A DNA stretch of 64,000 bases. Origin: a bacterium (lineage in GTDB: Bacteria > Electryoneota > Electryoneia > Electryoneales > Electryoneaceae). The notes beneath the pieces are model-generated. The model was not told the origin of the DNA. It saw only the letters and a list, made by a program, of their open reading frames with translations, and did not search any database. Shown here one piece after another: positions 1 to 7,445 of the stretch. Both the position numbers and the translations under genes were made by a program. The stretch spans positions 671,033 to 735,032 of the forward strand of contig JAHLLH010000002.1 of NCBI GenBank assembly GCA_020444265.1, given 5' to 3'. Each line of letters opens with the position of its first letter. Within the stretch, counting starts at the first letter, position 1.

Positions 1-112
1 GGGTCGAAATCCGACAGGGCGTGCATCTCCGTACGAACACGACAGTTTGACACCAGCAGGGAAAAATCGGGTTGCATTTCGCAGGCTGTAAGTGGAGTGC
101 GCCACGGTGGCT

Positions 113-128
113 CGGCACATGGATTGCC
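113..128 (+). promoter_or_regulatory. Candidate sigma-54 promoter
   Basis: CGGCACATGGATTGCC has the -24 GG (114-115) and -12 GC (126-127) doublets exactly 10 nt apart and agrees well with the sigma-54 consensus TGGCAC-N5-TTGC. It lies 28 bases before the ATG at 156, so transcription would start near 139. The third gene downstream encodes a sigma-54 activator, which makes the assignment more likely; no activator binding site was identified. Confidence 0.5.
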
Positions 129-155
129 TTGCTCAGTGGTGAAAGGAGCAGGACC

Positions 156-1160
156 ATGCGTTTCGGAATACCCCTACATGGTGATCGTGTTGCCCCACGG
201 TGTACCCATGCGGACGGGATGCTGGTCGTCATTTTACGCCAGGGACGATTGGCTGATGAGTTCAGGATGGATGCCCAGATCGATACGATCGAGGATCTGA
301 CCGAGATCGTGCGGCAGCTCAATCTCGACGTTCTTATTTGCGGGGGGGTCAACCAGGGGGCACGTTCCGCGCTGGAACCCCTGGTAGGGGCGATCCTGGC
401 CAACCGTTCGGGAAGCAAAGAAGAAATCCGGTCCTGGCTGATCTCCGGTAAAGTCGTGCCGTCGAGTGAAGATCTCCTTTCCTTTGAGATGGAGGATGGT
501 GCGGGGGAGCGAGATGTTGATTGCCTTGCCTGCCCCAACCCGGTTTGCCTTGACACAGGCGGTTGTATCCTTACTCCCGTTCAGTCAGTCATTCCAAGTG
601 AGATTGACCAGGCGATGCTCGATCTGGCACAAGACCTGAACTTTGAAGATGACCGTCGTCTCTGTCGTCTATCCGAATTGGTCTACTTCTGTCTGGAGAT
701 GGGGTACCACACTCTCGGGGTCGCCTATTGTTCCGATCTGCATCACCCTGCCACGATTCTGACCAGCGTGCTTCGAAGGTTCTTTCATGTCCACCCAGTC
801 AGTTGCAAACTGCGGGTAGCTGCATCTGAGGATAGGGACAACTCCTCTTCTCCTGCTGAACTGTCAAGGTCCTGCAATCCCCTCGCCCAGGCTGCTGCCC
901 TCAACCGGAAAGAGACAGACCTCAATATTTTAGTTGGCCTCTGCATCGGTGCTGACTGTGTCTTCTCAAAGGCAAGTCTTGCACCGGTGACCACTTTGTT
1001 CAACAAGGATCGCGCCCTAGCAAACAACCCGATTGGCGCGATCTATTCCGAACGGTATCTGCGCGAAGCGATGGAGTCCGGGGGGGCGGTACGATCCAAT
1101 GAACGTTCCCCCTATTCCATGGCATCTGCCCAGCTTTCCAAAGAAAGGATCGTACGATGA
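156..1160 (+). CDS. NifX-like / DUF1847 metal-binding protein
   Basis: 334 aa. Residues 1 to about 75 (MRFGIPLHGDRVAPRC...) resemble the dinitrogenase iron-molybdenum cofactor (NifX/NafY-type) fold. The remainder resembles DUF1847, a predicted metal-binding family: CPNPVC near the domain start, then FCLEMGYHTLGVAYC, SRSCNPLAQAA and GLCIGADCVFSK carry the conserved cysteines. The ATG at 156 is chosen because AAAGGAG ends 7 bases upstream; an earlier in-frame ATG at 72 has no such site. It overlaps the next gene by 4 bases (ATGA), and a sigma-54-like promoter precedes it. Function is unproven; cofactor or redox metal handling is an inference from the two domains. Confidence 0.75.
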   Translation: MRFGIPLHGDRVAPRCTHADGMLVVILRQGRLADEFRMDAQIDTIEDLTEIVRQLNLDVLICGGVNQGARSALEPLVGAILANRSGSKEEIRSWLISGKVVPSSEDLLSFEMEDGAGERDVDCLACPNPVCLDTGGCILTPVQSVIPSEIDQAMLDLAQDLNFEDDRRLCRLSELVYFCLEMGYHTLGVAYCSDLHHPATILTSVLRRFFHVHPVSCKLRVAASEDRDNSSSPAELSRSCNPLAQAAALNRKETDLNILVGLCIGADCVFSKASLAPVTTLFNKDRALANNPIGAIYSERYLREAMESGGAVRSNERSPYSMASAQLSKERIVR

Positions 1161-1687
1161 CCATGCCTGCCCTGCAATCCATCGGCTTATGTGTCCACTA
1201 TTCTCCCCAGGGAGATTGGGCGTTCGACTTTGCGCTTCGCCTGGTACGGGAGCGTGACATCCAGTTCAATATCTTTCATTTCCTCGCCGACCCCTTCAAC
1301 CCGAATGATCATCCCCCGCAGAATCTCGGAAAAAAGGAACTGGACGATTTGATTGTTGAACGGGAACGTGAGCTGCGTTTCTACTACGATGATCGGCTCG
1401 GGGACCACCTGAAAGCGGGATTTCGTCTCTGCGAAGACAACGAGTGGAGTGAACTTCACCACTGTCTTCTGCGACGTGAATTCCAACTGCTGGTCATGCC
1501 CTACCCGGAAGCAGGTGCGACCTTCGGTAGACGCAATCTCGAGGAATTCGCATCAAATTTCGTTTCGCCGATCGTTCTGGTTGGCCCCAATCATCCGGAC
1601 GAAATCCATTTGAACACCCAGGCTGTTCTGCTGAATGATATCCATCATGTCTCGGGGGCGTCCGGGTTGGTCCTCAGTGATGGCTAA
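1157..1687 (+). CDS. Universal-stress-protein-like protein
   Basis: 176 aa. The first beta-alpha unit (SIGLCVHYSPQGDWAFDFALRL) and the late FQLLVMPYP...SPIVLVGP stretch match the layout of UspA-fold proteins, in which a Rossmann-like alpha/beta domain may bind ATP. The classic G-2x-G-9x-G(S/T) nucleotide loop is not evident, so this may be a non-ATP-binding member. Translation is coupled to the DUF1847 gene by an ATGA overlap and AAGGAT lies just upstream, so the two are likely one operon with the sigma-54 activator that follows after about 90 bases. Confidence 0.6.
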   Translation: MTMPALQSIGLCVHYSPQGDWAFDFALRLVRERDIQFNIFHFLADPFNPNDHPPQNLGKKELDDLIVERERELRFYYDDRLGDHLKAGFRLCEDNEWSELHHCLLRREFQLLVMPYPEAGATFGRRNLEEFASNFVSPIVLVGPNHPDEIHLNTQAVLLNDIHHVSGASGLVLSDG

Positions 1688-1779
1688 AAGTCTGAACGGA
1701 TGAGGCCATCGGTGGGGTTCATCGCTACCTTCCGGTATCCCCCCAACTGTGCCTCCCCAGATTGAAGCTTGGATACGCT

Positions 1780-3093
1780 ATGGATGACGTGATCAGCAGG
1801 ATCATCTTCCAATCCATTCGTGATGGTGTATTCACCGTCAACAAGGATTGCAGGATTACCTCCTTTAATCCCGCCGCGGAAGAGATTACTGGCTTCACTC
1901 GTGACGAGGCTGTTGGGAAGCACTGCTTCGATATATTCCGGACAGAAGTCTGCCATACTCATTGCGCGCTTAAGGATACCTTGAAGAGCAAGGAACCGAT
2001 AAAAAATGCGCGAGTCACCATCATCACACGGGAGGGGTGCGAGATTCCGATCATGGTCTCGACCACCCTGTTGCGTGATGACCAGGAGAAGGTGGTTGGT
2101 GCGGTCGAGTTTTTTCAGGACATCTCCACACTCGAACAGCTTCGGGATCGGCTGAATCGTGAGAACACGCTGGAAAACATCATCAGCGTCAACCAGAAAA
2201 TGCGTCAGATCATCGAATTGCTCCCGGATATCGCCGAATCGGAATGCAATGTGCTGATCCAGGGGCCGAGCGGTTCCGGCAAGGAGTTGATCGCCCAAGC
2301 GATTCACAACCTCAGCCCACGGAAATATGGATCGTACATCCGGATAAATTGCGGAGCCCTGCCTGCCACCCTGCTTGAATCCGAATTGTTTGGCTATGAA
2401 AAAGGGGCGTTTACCGATGCCAAACGAAACAAGCCGGGAACCTTCTGCCTGGCCAATGGTGGTACTCTATTGCTCGATGAAATCAGCGAAATGGAACCAC
2501 AGCTTCAGGCAAAGTTGCTCCGTGTCCTGAACAACGGCGAGTATCAACCGCTGGGCTCAACGAGGACCCAACGCACCGATGCACGCATCATCGCAGCGAC
2601 CAACGCTGATTTGCAGCGCCAAATCCGGCAGGGGCAGTTCCGCGAGGATCTCTATTTTCGCCTGAACGTTGTCAGTGTTGACGTTCCGCCATTGAGGGAA
2701 CGTCCTGAAGACATCCCAATCCTGATCGACCACTTCATCAACAAGATGAAAACCAAGCTACGAAAACCGATCCGTGCCGTCGCACCGGAAGTCATGGCCC
2801 TCCTTGTTCGCTACCCCTTCCCGGGGAATGTCCGTGAGCTGGAGAATGCTATCGAGCATGCGTTTGTTATGTGTCATGGTGAAAAGCTCGAACCGGACCA
2901 CCTGCCCGACCGCATTCGAAACCAGGTTGAAAAGGGCACCTCGTCTGAACCCTCCCCGGAGAGCGAAAAAAGCCTGATCCTTGGCACCTTGAAACGTTGC
3001 AAGTACAATCGCACGCGAGCCGCTCGTGAACTCGGCATGCACCGATCCACCCTTTGGCGTAAGATGGTCACTCATCACCTGATCGAGGAGTAG
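1780..3093 (+). CDS. PAS-containing sigma-54-dependent activator
   Basis: 437 aa enhancer-binding protein. PAS domain about residues 4-115, AAA+ domain about 135-370, Fis-type HTH about 405-437. Walker A is GPSGSGKE (162-169), Walker B TLLLDEIS. The sigma-54-contacting loop reads GAFTDA (209-214) rather than GAFTGA. The PAS contains Cys49, Cys58 and Cys62 (CFDIFRTEVCHTHC), a cluster that could carry a metal or Fe-S redox sensor. There is no receiver domain, so the signal is likely sensed directly by the PAS. ATG at 1780 is preferred to TTG at 1762. It is placed to regulate the sigma-54-type promoter at 113-128. Confidence 0.88.
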   Translation: MDDVISRIIFQSIRDGVFTVNKDCRITSFNPAAEEITGFTRDEAVGKHCFDIFRTEVCHTHCALKDTLKSKEPIKNARVTIITREGCEIPIMVSTTLLRDDQEKVVGAVEFFQDISTLEQLRDRLNRENTLENIISVNQKMRQIIELLPDIAESECNVLIQGPSGSGKELIAQAIHNLSPRKYGSYIRINCGALPATLLESELFGYEKGAFTDAKRNKPGTFCLANGGTLLLDEISEMEPQLQAKLLRVLNNGEYQPLGSTRTQRTDARIIAATNADLQRQIRQGQFREDLYFRLNVVSVDVPPLRERPEDIPILIDHFINKMKTKLRKPIRAVAPEVMALLVRYPFPGNVRELENAIEHAFVMCHGEKLEPDHLPDRIRNQVEKGTSSEPSPESEKSLILGTLKRCKYNRTRAARELGMHRSTLWRKMVTHHLIEE

Positions 3094-3160
3094 ACGGTGG
3101 AGATGGTTGCGACCTGGGTGTGGGGGGGGAAGGTTGACGAGTAGGTAGTTGACAACACGA

Positions 3161-3204
3161 AAGGGACAGTGGGTTCTGGTTGAATCCAGAACCCACTGTC
3201 CCTT
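3161..3204. terminator. 19-bp perfect hairpin between convergent genes
   Basis: A perfect 19-bp stem (3161-3179 with 3186-3204, starting AAGGGACAGTGGG) closes a 6-base loop TTGAAT. It sits between the + strand activator gene and the - strand tRNA-Leu, where a bidirectional terminator is expected. No long T-run follows on either side, so termination is inferred from position and stem strength. Confidence 0.55.
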
Positions 3205-3208
3205 CAAG

Positions 3209-3293
3209 TACCGAGGGGGGGACTCGAACCCCCAAGGGCGCAGGGCCCGGCGGATTTTGAGTCCGCTGCGTCTACCAATTCCGCCACCCCGGC
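3209..3293 (-). tRNA. tRNA-Leu(CAA)
   Basis: 85 nt including discriminator A, with no encoded CCA. Read on the minus strand it begins GCCGGGGTGGCGGAATTGGTA and the acceptor pairs GCCGGGG with CCTCGGT (two G-U pairs). The anticodon arm is GCGGA-CTCAAAA-TCCGC, giving anticodon CAA for UUG. A long variable arm (CCGGGCCCTGCGCCCTT region) and a T-arm with GGGGG-TTCGAGT-CCCCC confirm a class II leucine tRNA. Confidence 0.95.
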
Positions 3294-3425
3294 AGGCGGG
3301 GCCAATATAGGGAATCGGGGCTTGGGGGGACAATGTGAGGGACGAGGATAGCTCTCGAACCCCCTTCAGGCGAGATGAGCGTCGCAGGCAGCGACGACCT
3401 TGACTGAACTGGGATGGATATTGTG

Positions 3426-3941
3426 CTAGAGCGGCAGGGGCTCGTTATCGTTGGCGTGCATACGATCCAGCACGGTGGAGAGGGCGCCGATCAGGGTGCG
3501 TCGGCCTCCACCACTAACGCCAGCGAGCCATCTTGAAATGCGACGGAAATACTCGCCCAGCACTCCTTCCATCAACCCGTGCGCGACCGGAGTCATCTTC
3601 ACCACACGGGATCGTTTATCACCCGTACCGGCTGCTCGCTTGACGAGTCCATCGCGTTCCAGCCCATCGAGCAGGCCAGTGACCGTGGCTCGGGTCACAC
3701 CCGCTTCGTCGGCCAGATCGGAGGGCTTCATCCCGTCCGGTCGGTTCATCAAAAGCGAGAGGAGGGCGAAGCGCCCTTGAGTCAAGCCGTAGGAAGAGAA
3801 AAAACCATCGAGCACACGGTTGATATCCTGCAATGCTGCCTGCATGGTCAAGAGAGTTTCCACCGCGCTGGTGTCGATTCCCTGACGTGTCCTGGCGAGC
3901 TCAAGAATCTCAAGACTTTTTCGTAACTCCAAAAATTCCAA
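3426..3941 (-). CDS. MarR-family transcriptional regulator
   Basis: 171 aa. Winged-helix DNA-binding domain at about residues 55-125: LTQGRFALLSLL, then the recognition segment PSDLADEAGVTRATVTGLLDGLERDGLV and the wing KRAAGTGDKRSRVVKMT, all typical of MarR. The start is TTG at 3941, preceded by GAGGAG about 8 bases upstream. It would bind an operator as a dimer and respond to a small molecule; its target is not shown. It lies downstream of lptFG on the same strand but is separated from lptG by a terminator and its own spacer, and it runs toward tRNA-Leu. Confidence 0.88.
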   Translation of the reverse strand: MEFLELRKSLEILELARTRQGIDTSAVETLLTMQAALQDINRVLDGFFSSYGLTQGRFALLSLLMNRPDGMKPSDLADEAGVTRATVTGLLDGLERDGLVKRAAGTGDKRSRVVKMTPVAHGLMEGVLGEYFRRISRWLAGVSGGGRRTLIGALSTVLDRMHANDNEPLPL

Positions 3942-4016
3942 ATCTCTGCTCCTCGCTGCTTTCCATATAGTAAGGTGCCGAACTACAGGTAGGCAAGAGG
4001 TGTGGGCAAAGAAGTA

Positions 4017-4042
4017 AACCCCGTCATCAAGCTGACAGGGTT
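4017..4042 (-). terminator. Terminator after lptG
   Basis: Minus-strand stem AACCCTGTCA / TGACGGGGTT (one G-U pair, 6-base loop) followed by TACTTCTTTG, 26 bases past the lptG stop codon. It ends the lptF-lptG operon. Confidence 0.65.
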
Positions 4043-4067
4043 ATCAAAAGATGCACTGAAAGAAACC

Positions 4068-5144
4068 TTATCGTGGGGTGCGACGATAGAGGATAATACC
4101 AATTATGAAGAAGATGATATTGCCGAGCCAGGCGGCGATCCATGGGTCGATGATCTCCTTGTAGCCCAGCACCTTGCCAACCTGCATGAAGCCGAAGTAG
4201 ACGAAGGAAATGACAAGGCTCAGGGCGACGCCAAAGATTACTCCGGACCGTCTCCGCACAGCAGAAACTGGCACACCAAAGAGCACAATGATGAAACCGG
4301 CGAAGGGCAAAGCAACCTTGGAGTGGATGTCTACACGCCAACGATCCGGGTTGCCGCCTGTGTTCTCGATGCGTTCAGTGAAGCGCACCAGCTCATTCAG
4401 GCTCATCTCCTCCGGTTCAACCTTCAACTCGACCATGTCGTTGGGGACCACCTTGAGGTGGACCTGCTGACGCTCATACTGTTCGACCCGCTCCCCTTCC
4501 GGTGTGAACTTGCGAACCATAACATCTTTCAGCATCCACTGGCCTGCTTCCCAGCTCAAGCTCCGTGCGGCTGTCCGTTCCAGCACACGACCATCCGTGC
4601 TGAACTGGTAGAGGTCAACTCCGTAGCCCGTCTTGGAACGTGGCTGGTAGAGGTCAAGGTGAAGCACACGGCCTGGTCCATCCTGCAGGTAGACCTGGCC
4701 CTGTTCGGTGAGACGCCAATCCTTGCTCTGTTTGACCTGCTCACGCCAGATCGATAATCGTTCCCGGTTGGTCTGCGGCACAACCGCTTCACCCCACCAG
4801 AACATGAAGCCTGACAGGATGAGTCCGATGAAGGAAAGGAGGACCAGGTGACGCCAAAGCGGAACACCGGAGGCGGTCATCGCCATCAGCTCATTGGTGA
4901 CCGTCAGCCCGCCGATACAGAACATGGTCGCCAGCAGAACGGCAACAGGGTAGATCAGGTACATGATGTAAGGGATAAAGAGCAGGTAATAGCGAAGAAT
5001 CTCGGAGGTTGGTACCTCGCGGTCGAGAAATTTATCCAGATTTTCGATGGGATCGACGACGAGAAAAATGGCCATCGACGCCAAGGTTGAAAGCAGCAGG
5101 AAGTAGAAGAAACGGCGCGAAACATAGCGGTCAATTATAATCAT
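4068..5144 (-). CDS. lptG: LPS export permease LptG (YjgP/YjgQ family)
   Basis: 358 aa inner-membrane subunit of the Lpt ABC transporter that extracts lipopolysaccharide and passes it to LptC. Three N-terminal membrane segments (about 14-35, 50-80, 95-120), a periplasmic beta-jellyroll region (about 125-250) and three C-terminal segments match the family. The start at 5144 (MIIIDRYVSRRFF) has GGGAGGG upstream and overlaps the end of lptF by 14 bases, showing translational coupling. Assignment as G rather than F rests on position as second gene and on shorter length. LptB and LptC are not in the window. Confidence 0.88.
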   Translation of the reverse strand: MIIIDRYVSRRFFYFLLLSTLASMAIFLVVDPIENLDKFLDREVPTSEILRYYLLFIPYIMYLIYPVAVLLATMFCIGGLTVTNELMAMTASGVPLWRHLVLLSFIGLILSGFMFWWGEAVVPQTNRERLSIWREQVKQSKDWRLTEQGQVYLQDGPGRVLHLDLYQPRSKTGYGVDLYQFSTDGRVLERTAARSLSWEAGQWMLKDVMVRKFTPEGERVEQYERQQVHLKVVPNDMVELKVEPEEMSLNELVRFTERIENTGGNPDRWRVDIHSKVALPFAGFIIVLFGVPVSAVRRRSGVIFGVALSLVISFVYFGFMQVGKVLGYKEIIDPWIAAWLGNIIFFIIGIILYRRTPR

Positions 5145-6453
5145 CCGTCCCTCCCGAAGGTTGGGGACGGTTGTCCATCTGGTCCGGATCAACCTGCACC
5201 GCTTCGACCTTTTTTAGCTCCTGTTGCGCCAAAGCATCCATCTCTTCCTGCGAAAGCTGCGACCAGCCGCGCGTGTCCTGAGCTTCCTGCTGGGTACGTT
5301 TCCGTTGCCATGGCAGCCGCAGGGTGGAATGCTGACGGATTTCCAGCCGAATCAGATAGAGGCCGACAATCGTCAGCAGGATGTTGGCTGCCCACATACT
5401 GATGGCTGGGCCCACAATCATCCGGTCGGCGAGGTTCTCACCACCGATCAGGAAGGACCAGTAGAGCAAGAAGAAAAAGACTGCGAGGGGGCCGGACACA
5501 CCCAAGCCGCCGTGTGTCAGACGCACCCCCAGGGGCGCCCCGATCAAGACAAACACCAGTGCCGCGGCGCTAATCGCCCACTTCTTGTGGTACTCCACCA
5601 TGTAACGGGAAATCGACCGCTCGTAGCGTTCCGGATTTTTTCGTTTCTTCAGTTCTTCGACACGTCCCAGCAGCCCGGAAAGGCTCAGCTCGCGGTCTCC
5701 GCGATACCCCCGCTCGGACCGTTGCAGAACCTGATCGGGAGAGTCGATACGGAACAAGGCTCGTTCGAAACGGAGGATTTCATAGCCCTCCGTCTCCTTC
5801 CGTTTCATCTGGTGAATCTCACCCTCATAGAGGTGAAACTGGTACATCCCAAGAGTATCAACGTAAAGAAGCTGACCACTATCGGCGATGACCGTGCTCG
5901 GTTCTGAGGGATCGGACTCATCGAAAATGGTGACATCGTTGAGCATGTCCGACCCTTCACGAATATCCTTGACCAGCAGGGTCTGCTTGGGCAGGTCACG
6001 GGTGAAGATTCCTTCACGCAGGACGACATTCGGCTTTTTGCGACGGATCGAGCTGGTCAGCAGCTTGTTGCGGTAGTTCATGTCCGGCAGGATCTGGTCC
6101 TGGAAATAGAGGGAGAAGCCGGCGACAACCAGCGCGGCGATCATGGCGGGGCGGATCATCCTCACGATACCGACACCCGCCGATTTCATGGCGACGATTT
6201 CACGGTCTCCAGCCATCCGTCCAAATGCCATCAGGGTTGCTACCAGCACCCCCATCGGTACGGCGAGGGTGAGAATCCAGGCGAGATTGAGGAAGAAGTA
6301 CTCTATAATAATGCCAAACTCGAGCCCCTGCCCGACAATACGGCCGAGCATACGAAGCGCGAGGTTCAGCGTAAACAGGAACATGATCAGCGAAATGCTG
6401 ATAAAAAAGGGGCCGATGTGTTCCCGTATGATGTAGCGGTCAAGAATATTCAT
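5131..6453 (-). CDS. lptF: LPS export permease LptF (YjgP/YjgQ family)
   Basis: 440 aa, paralogous to the following gene (MNILDRYIIREHIGPFF against MIIIDRYVSRRFFYF). It has six predicted membrane segments in two groups of three around a periplasmic domain (about 120-290). The C-terminal 60 residues form a charged, Gln/Glu-rich cytoplasmic tail (RTQQEAQDTRG...) that is longer than in enteric LptF; its role is unknown. It forms the LptB2FG core with LptG. The ATG is clear, with only a weak ribosome site. It is divergent from the DtxR-family gene at 6647. Confidence 0.88.
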   Translation of the reverse strand: MNILDRYIIREHIGPFFISISLIMFLFTLNLALRMLGRIVGQGLEFGIIIEYFFLNLAWILTLAVPMGVLVATLMAFGRMAGDREIVAMKSAGVGIVRMIRPAMIAALVVAGFSLYFQDQILPDMNYRNKLLTSSIRRKKPNVVLREGIFTRDLPKQTLLVKDIREGSDMLNDVTIFDESDPSEPSTVIADSGQLLYVDTLGMYQFHLYEGEIHQMKRKETEGYEILRFERALFRIDSPDQVLQRSERGYRGDRELSLSGLLGRVEELKKRKNPERYERSISRYMVEYHKKWAISAAALVFVLIGAPLGVRLTHGGLGVSGPLAVFFFLLYWSFLIGGENLADRMIVGPAISMWAANILLTIVGLYLIRLEIRQHSTLRLPWQRKRTQQEAQDTRGWSQLSQEEMDALAQQELKKVEAVQVDPDQMDNRPQPSGGTDDYN

Positions 6454-6646
6454 GACATCCAGTTGTCGCCTGTTCGGAGGAGAAGCTGCCCTCAGTTGGA
6501 CACGGACGAGGCAATATAGGTACTCAGGGTCCCCGGATCAGGGTTCCAAAGGCCTCCAACGAGGGCCCATGTGGACAGGAGGGTCTTGCAGGCAGGGTAG
6601 GAGTTTGCTACCATGTTTGCCCACGCTAACTCTGAGTTGAGGAACA

Positions 6647-7348
6647 ATGGACGTACGAGGTGTAGCATCCCATCGCCCAAAGGTCTCCCCCTCCGCGGAG
6701 GAGTACCTGTTAACCCTCTTCCGTTTGGAAAGTACGGGTGAGCAAGTGGGGTCAAGCCAGCTGGCAAAGATGTTCGGTGTCAAAGCGCCGAGTGTAACCG
6801 GCATGATCCGCCGTCTCCATCAGCGCGGGTGGGTACGCTACCGTCGCTACCGACCGCCGGAACTGACGCCAGAGGGACGGAATGTCGCGGTGCGTCTCAT
6901 TCGACGCCATCGTCTCCTGGAAACCTTCCTTGCTCGTGAACTGGATGTCCCCTGGGACGAGGTCCACGAGGAGGTACAGATTCTCGAGCATGCTGTCAGC
7001 GACCGCTTGATCGAGCGCATTGACCAGAAGCTCGACCACCCGGAATTTGATCCGCATGGCGATCCCATCCCGGATGAGGAAGGGCGCATGCCCGACCATA
7101 ATCTCGTGCCACTGCCCCGTCTGGAAGAGGGCCAGGGTGGTATGCTGAAGCGTGTCGACAACCGAAGCCGCCACCTGATGAGTGTCCTGAAGGATATGGG
7201 TGTACGTGACATTGGGCAATTCCCCGGGATGCGTATTCAACGCAAAGCGGATCGCAACAATGGCAAGCTTGCAATCCAGATCGGGGACCGTGAGGTGGAC
7301 CTGGACCGTGAGGTGGCCCGCCTGATCTGGGTGGAACCGGGGTCATGA
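6647..7348 (+). CDS. DtxR/MntR-family metalloregulator
   Basis: 233 aa metal-dependent repressor. The N-terminal winged helix (SAEEYLLTLFRLESTGEQVGSSQLAKMFGVKAPSVTGMIRRLHQRGWV) is followed by the metal-binding dimerisation helices (RHRLLETFLARELDVPWDEVHEEVQILEHAVSDRLIERID) and, after a DPHGDPIP turn typical of the family, a C-terminal FeoA-like SH3 domain (PGMRIQRKADRNN...). Such proteins bind Mn(II) or Fe(II) and repress uptake genes. TTGAGGAAC gives a ribosome site for the ATG. No metal transporter adjoins it, so its regulon lies elsewhere; it is divergent from lptF. Confidence 0.85.
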   Translation: MDVRGVASHRPKVSPSAEEYLLTLFRLESTGEQVGSSQLAKMFGVKAPSVTGMIRRLHQRGWVRYRRYRPPELTPEGRNVAVRLIRRHRLLETFLARELDVPWDEVHEEVQILEHAVSDRLIERIDQKLDHPEFDPHGDPIPDEEGRMPDHNLVPLPRLEEGQGGMLKRVDNRSRHLMSVLKDMGVRDIGQFPGMRIQRKADRNNGKLAIQIGDREVDLDREVARLIWVEPGS

Positions 7349-7445
7349 ATCCTGGATGCCCACAAGTTTGAACCTTGATTGGACACTCCCGGTTTGCATG
7401 GCAGGCCGGGATTCTTTTCGCTATCACGATTTATAAAGAGTATTG

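Noticed and set aside
4002-4757. + strand ORF of 251 codons opposite lptG
   Set aside because: Antisense shadow of a clearly conserved gene, without ribosome site or family similarity.
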